From contig NZ_WXUB01000001.1 in NCBI RefSeq assembly GCF_011799805.1, positions 124,001-188,000 of the forward strand: 64,000 nt of DNA, given 5' to 3'. Numbering within the stretch: position 1 is the stretch's first letter; each line of letters begins with the position of its first letter. Below are positions 60,293-64,000 of this stretch, piece by piece. Made by a program: the position numbers and the translations under genes. The notes under the pieces are model-generated. The model made no database searches and was not told the DNA's origin. It was given only the letters and a program-made list of their open reading frames with translations. This stretch comes from Maribellus sediminis (lineage in GTDB: Bacteria; Bacteroidota; Bacteroidia; Bacteroidales; Prolixibacteraceae).

Positions 60293-61018
60293 ATGATGAT
60301 TTTTAAGCTTTGGTTTTTGCTTATTTATATCCATTCTGTTAGCATTTTGTTTACAATGACGGTTTTTGGGCAGGAAAATAGCTTTGCAGGAGAGCGCTAC
60401 CTCATGGTAAAAAAGCAAATTGAAGCACGTGGAATAAATGACAAAGCAGTTTTGAGTGCATTCAGAACGGTTCCGCGGCACGAATTTGTTCTTTCCGAAT
60501 ATGTCCGTTATGCCTACAACGATTATCCCTTACCTATCGATGAGGGCCAGACCATTTCTCAACCTTTTATAGTAGCTTTTATGACCGATGCGCTCGATCT
60601 AAAGCATACCGACCGGGTATTGGAAGTCGGGACCGGCTCGGGTTATCAGGCTGCAATAATCGCACAAATCTGCGATTCGGTTTTTACTATTGAAATCTTT
60701 GAAGCGCTCACGGAAAAAGCCAAAGCGACTTTTGAGAAGCTCGGATACCAGAATATATATTGTAAGATAGGTGACGGCTATCTGGGTTGGGAAGAGAAAG
60801 CGCCTTTCGATGCCATTATTGTTACCTGTGCTCCCACTCACATTCCTAAAGCACTGGAGGATCAACTGGCTGAAGGAGGACGGATGATTATTCCGGTTGG
60901 GGAAAACCAGGTGCAACATCTTGTTTTGCTTGAAAAGCACAATGGAAAATTAAAAGAAAGGAAAGTTTTGCCGGTGCGTTTTGTACCTATGATCGACGAA
61001 GAAGGGGATAAGTACTGA
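60293..61018 (+). CDS. pcm: Protein-L-isoaspartate O-methyltransferase with an N-terminal signal
   Basis: A 241-residue PIMT, which uses S-adenosylmethionine to methylate L-isoaspartyl residues and start their repair. The catalytic domain is complete: VPRHEFV, PIDEGQTISQPF, the SAM motif VLEVGTGSGYQAAIIA, IEIFEALTEKA, GDGYLGWEEKAPFDAIIVTCA and LAEGGRMIIPVG. Unusually, residues 1-27 are a hydrophobic signal-like segment (WFLLIYIHSVSILFTMTVFGQ) ahead of the normal start, and no internal ATG would give a cleaner cytoplasmic protein. If exported, the source of SAM is unclear. It precedes the propeller lipoprotein by 56 bases. Confidence 0.88.
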   Translation: MMIFKLWFLLIYIHSVSILFTMTVFGQENSFAGERYLMVKKQIEARGINDKAVLSAFRTVPRHEFVLSEYVRYAYNDYPLPIDEGQTISQPFIVAFMTDALDLKHTDRVLEVGTGSGYQAAIIAQICDSVFTIEIFEALTEKAKATFEKLGYQNIYCKIGDGYLGWEEKAPFDAIIVTCAPTHIPKALEDQLAEGGRMIIPVGENQVQHLVLLEKHNGKLKERKVLPVRFVPMIDEEGDKY

Positions 61019-61074
61019 AAGCTTTGAAATTGGAGCCTAAATTTTTTTATTTTAGGGCAACCAAAAATCAAATT

Positions 61075-62436
61075 ATGTCAAAATCAACTTTCTTCTACCT
61101 GTTTCTTCTTCTTATTTTAATGTATTCAGCCGCTTGTCAGCCTGTTGATCCGCAGCGACAGTGGAGTATGTACCGTGGTACTTATGCGTCGGGAATTCTC
61201 GATGAAGCTAATTTGCCTCAGAACTGGGACATTGAAACGGGTGAAAATGTTGCCTGGGTTACAGAGATACCGGGTCTGGGTCACTCTTGTCCGATAGTTT
61301 GGGGCGACAATGTTTTTGTAACAACGGCGGTCAGCCAAGTGGATAGCGGTGCGATTAAAACCGGAATTTACGGCTCTATTGGGTCGGTACCCGATACTTC
61401 GGTTCATCAGTGGAAAGTTTATTGCCTCGACAAAAAAAGTGGTAAGATGAACTGGGAACAAACAGCATGCACGGGAGTTCCCGAACAAAAACGTCACCCG
61501 ATGTCGTCGCATGCCAATTGCACACCGGCAACCAATGGTGATTATGTGGTCGCATTTTTTGGCTCCGAAGGGCTGTATTGCTACGATATGAAAGGACAGT
61601 TGCAGTGGAAGAAGGATTTTGGTGTGCTTAAGTCGAATTTCTTTTTGGTGCCCGATGCGGAATGGGAATTCTCGAGTTCACCGCTTATTCATAAAAATGT
61701 GGTTATTATTCAATGCGATGTACACGAAAATTCTTTTGTAGCTGCCTTCGATCTAAAGACCGGAAAAGAACTCTGGAAACAGGAACGCGACGAGTACCCG
61801 GGCTGGTGTACACCTAATATTTATTCCGACGGAAGCCGTGATATTGTTGCCGTTAATGGCTACAAACACCGTGGTGGCTATGATTTTGAGACCGGTGAAG
61901 AAGTCTGGCGCATGTCGGGTGGCGGCGATATCCCGATACCGACGCCAATAGTTGGAAACGATCTGGTTTATTTTAACAGTGCTCACGGAAAGATATCGCC
62001 AATTCTGGCTATCGATAAATCTGCTGAAGGAGATTTAACATTGGCTGAAGATGAAACTTCTAATGAACATGTAAAATGGGCATTGTTGAGGGGAGGCGCT
62101 TACATGGGAACCATGTTGCTTTACGGCGATTACCTGTACAATGCGCGTTGGAATGGCCGACTGAGCTGTTACAATGCCTTAACGGGTGAGGAGGTTTATT
62201 CCGAGAAAGTGGGGCACGGAAATAGCTATACTTCGTCGCCGGTTGCTGCTGATGGTGTGATTTATATTGTAGACAACGACGGTGTGGTGTACAGTGTTAA
62301 GGCCGGTCCGGAATATAAGCTGCTTAGCGAAAATAACCTCAATGAGGTGTGCATGTCGACCCCTGCCATTACCGATTCTTATTTGCTGTTTCGTACATCC
62401 CGTCACCTTATTGCAGTTGCAGCAACTAAAAATTAG
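61075..62436 (+). CDS. PQQ-like beta-propeller lipoprotein
   Basis: A 453-residue protein with a lipoprotein signal (MSKSTFFYLFLLLILMYSAAC, Cys21). A TTG 51 bases upstream (61024) is in frame but would add a non-signal extension; ATG 61075 is chosen. The mature protein is an eight-bladed-type PQQ-binding-like propeller: QWSMYRGTYASGI, VAWVTEIPGLGHSCPIVWGD, VYCLDKKSGKMNWEQ, LYCYDMKGQLQWKKDFG, AAFDLKTGKELWKQ, YDFETGEEVWRMSG, LSCYNALTGEEVYSE. Bacteroidota homologues occur with glycan degradation or as scaffolds; there is no sign of an alcohol dehydrogenase active site. Its neighbour upstream is the exported PIMT. Confidence 0.82.
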   Translation: MSKSTFFYLFLLLILMYSAACQPVDPQRQWSMYRGTYASGILDEANLPQNWDIETGENVAWVTEIPGLGHSCPIVWGDNVFVTTAVSQVDSGAIKTGIYGSIGSVPDTSVHQWKVYCLDKKSGKMNWEQTACTGVPEQKRHPMSSHANCTPATNGDYVVAFFGSEGLYCYDMKGQLQWKKDFGVLKSNFFLVPDAEWEFSSSPLIHKNVVIIQCDVHENSFVAAFDLKTGKELWKQERDEYPGWCTPNIYSDGSRDIVAVNGYKHRGGYDFETGEEVWRMSGGGDIPIPTPIVGNDLVYFNSAHGKISPILAIDKSAEGDLTLAEDETSNEHVKWALLRGGAYMGTMLLYGDYLYNARWNGRLSCYNALTGEEVYSEKVGHGNSYTSSPVAADGVIYIVDNDGVVYSVKAGPEYKLLSENNLNEVCMSTPAITDSYLLFRTSRHLIAVAATKN

Positions 62437-62481
62437 GCTATCATAAAAAGACTTTAAATTGGCGGTTTCCCGGGGTCTTAC

Positions 62482-62514
62482 TTTTCATTTATCGAAGAAT
62501 TTGTGCTACTTTCG
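62482..62514 (+). promoter_or_regulatory. Possible promoter of the RND/MMPL transporter gene
   Basis: TACTTTCG (62507-62514) is one base off TAnnTTTG. TTTT at 62482-62485 could be the -33 element with a 21-base spacer. The start codon is 22 bases downstream. Confidence 0.35.
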
Positions 62515-62536
62515 CCGGTGATTTAGATTTAAAAGC

Positions 62537-64000
62537 ATGTGGGTCAGGGTTTCCCGGATTATTCTTAGGAATAGAATTTTACTTCTTAGTATTTTAGCAG
62601 TGATCACCATCTTTTTTGGCTACCATGCCCGAAAGGTGGAAATGTCGTACGAATATGCCTCCTTGCTACCCAAGAAAGACCAGGCCTACAAGGATTACCT
62701 GAAATTCGTTGATGTTTTTGGAGAAGAGGGAAATCTCATCATTGTTGGAATAAAAGATACAGCATTTTTCACCCTCGATCATTTTAACCGTTGGGAACGT
62801 TTAAGTAACGAATTATCGAAAATTGATGGAGTGGAAAACCTCCTTTCGGTTACCAATACTTATAACCTGGTTAAAGACACCGAAAAAAAACAGTTCAGAG
62901 TGGTGAATACCTTTCCCGACACGATTGCGAGTCAGGAAGAACTGGATGAATACACCAAAGAATTCAAGCGGTTGCCTTTTTACCGCGACCTTGTTTACAA
63001 TCCCGAAACCGATGCCTATGTGCTGGCCATTACGGTGAACAAGGATAAAATGAAAAGCAAGGAACGCGAAGACGTGGTGGCCGATATCCAGAAAGTTTGC
63101 AAGGCTTTTGAACTGGATGAGAATGTGAAACTGCATTATTCCGGTCTGCCTTATATCCGGGTGGTGAATTCGGTGAAGATCAAAAAAGAACTGTACATGT
63201 TTAGCGCCCTGGCTTTGGCCATTTGTATTGTAGTCCTGTTCTTCTTTTTCAGGTCGTTTAAAGCTGTTTTTGTGCCTGTTCTCATCGTTATTGTTGGCGT
63301 GATCTGGGCCATGGGAATGCTTTCCCTGTTCGGTTATAAAATCACCCTGCTTTCAGGTATGATACCGCCGTTGCTGATCGTGATTGGAATTCCGAATAGT
63401 ATCTATATGCTCAACAAATTTCATCACGAATTTGTGAGCCACGGAAACAAGGTAAAGGCATTGCAACGGGTGATCATAAAAATCGGGAATGCTACTTTCC
63501 TAACCAACCTGACGACTGCATCAGGTTTTGCCACTTTTATGATTGTGAAGAGTGATATCCTGCGGCAGTTCGGTATTATTGCTTCGCTGAATATCCTTGG
63601 TCTGTTTGTGTTGTCGCTTTTGCTGATACCGATTATTTTTAGTTTAATCGGACCGCCATCGTCGAAACACGTTGGGCATCTCGACAATAAATTTGTATCA
63701 GTCATTATTCAAAAACTGATACACATCACGCGCTACCACCGGAAAAAAGTATACATAATTACCATCGTAATTTTGGTTATTGGCCTGTTTGGCATTACCC
63801 GTATGAAAAGTTCGGGTTACATGGTGGACGATATTCCCGAAAGCGACCCGGTGTATGTCGATCTGAAATTCTTCGAAAATAACTTTCACGGGCTGATGCC
63901 ACTTGAAATTATGGTGGATACCAAAAAACCACAGGGGGTAATGCAGCTCACTACATTCCGAAAAATTGAACAGCTGGAAAAACGGCTGGAAGCTTACCCC
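62537..64000 (+). CDS. RND/MMPL superfamily transporter, cut by the window end
   Basis: The first 488 residues of a protein that continues beyond the window. From ATG 62537 it reads MWVRVSRIILRNRILLL, one membrane helix, a periplasmic domain (YEYASLLPKKDQAYKDYLKF to about residue 210), then four or five helices forming a sterol-sensing-like RND domain (LALAICIVVLFFFFRSFKA; IPPLLIVIGIPNSIYMLNKF; FLTNLTTASGFATFMIV) and a second periplasmic domain beginning KSSGYMVDDIPESDPVYVD. This is the half-size layout of MMPL/HpnN-type transporters of lipids or hopanoids rather than drug or metal RND pumps. Substrate unknown. The start is preceded by a possible promoter 22 bases upstream. Confidence 0.85.
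   Translation, partial: MWVRVSRIILRNRILLLSILAVITIFFGYHARKVEMSYEYASLLPKKDQAYKDYLKFVDVFGEEGNLIIVGIKDTAFFTLDHFNRWERLSNELSKIDGVENLLSVTNTYNLVKDTEKKQFRVVNTFPDTIASQEELDEYTKEFKRLPFYRDLVYNPETDAYVLAITVNKDKMKSKEREDVVADIQKVCKAFELDENVKLHYSGLPYIRVVNSVKIKKELYMFSALALAICIVVLFFFFRSFKAVFVPVLIVIVGVIWAMGMLSLFGYKITLLSGMIPPLLIVIGIPNSIYMLNKFHHEFVSHGNKVKALQRVIIKIGNATFLTNLTTASGFATFMIVKSDILRQFGIIASLNILGLFVLSLLLIPIIFSLIGPPSSKHVGHLDNKFVSVIIQKLIHITRYHRKKVYIITIVILVIGLFGITRMKSSGYMVDDIPESDPVYVDLKFFENNFHGLMPLEIMVDTKKPQGVMQLTTFRKIEQLEKRLEAYP

Overview
The window looks like a chromosomal segment of a Bacteroidota bacterium, most likely an environmental member of the Marinilabiliales/Prolixibacteraceae-type lineages (genus-level placement is inference). 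The reasons are a C-terminal type IX secretion sorting domain on the large CotH-like protein, families largely confined to Bacteroidota (DUF4834, DUF5723, paired GIN/DUF2807 proteins, a HYC_CC_PP-type protein, DUF3347 fused to a CusB adaptor), promoters of the TAnnTTTG type, weak or absent Shine-Dalgarno sequences before most genes, and short intergenic palindromes and CT-rich repeats.

Layout. 91-5433: glycosyltransferase, YfhO-type membrane protein, glycyl-tRNA synthetase (all minus). 5722-10160: DUF4834, DUF5723 outer-membrane protein, two adjacent GIN-domain proteins, Spy-like periplasmic protein (minus). 10441-18459: S41 protease, MscS channel, DNPH1-like nucleotide hydrolase, CotH/lamin-tail/beta-helix T9SS cargo (plus). 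18497-41266: a long minus-strand metal-homeostasis island: CDF exporter, a first complete RND pump with a His-rich small protein, a metallochaperone-like HMA protein, a Cu-type P1B ATPase with three N-terminal metal-binding repeats, a SHOCT protein, two AraC-type regulators each carrying an N-terminal CxxC HMA-like domain, a second (Cus-type) RND pump, a CC/PP small protein, another HMA protein, then an MprF-like flippase/synthase. 41449-48596: a secreted propeller protein, a Tat-type Gfo/Idh/MocA oxidoreductase plus sugar isomerase, then a peptidase/lipoprotein cassette present twice, the first copy truncated at a microhomology junction. 48936-50939: CoA-disulfide-reductase-like protein with two rhodanese domains. 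51436-57009: a third RND pump of the CzcA subtype (plus). 57145-60059: two YceI proteins, a beta-barrel protein and a Cys-rich Rrf2 regulator (minus). 60293-64000: a secreted L-isoaspartyl methyltransferase, a PQQ-propeller lipoprotein and an RND/MMPL transporter cut by the window end (plus).

How it fits together. Three RND pumps with three different transmembrane-4 motifs, a P1B ATPase, a CDF exporter and several small CxxC/His-rich periplasmic proteins form an unusually dense heavy-metal efflux region. The two HMA-AraC proteins are good candidates for its sensors. The most unusual structural observation is the tandem HExxH-peptidase/lipoprotein cassette at 45245-48596: its duplicated boundary is almost identical (isomerase tail plus terminator) while the genes inside are strongly diverged, suggesting cassette replacement rather than simple recent duplication. 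Inverted repeats just downstream of predicted minus-strand promoters at 50981 and 60079 look like repressor operators for the rhodanese oxidoreductase and for the first YceI gene. I saw no tRNA, rRNA, CRISPR array, transposase or integrase. All family names come from sequence recognition by eye, not from searches.
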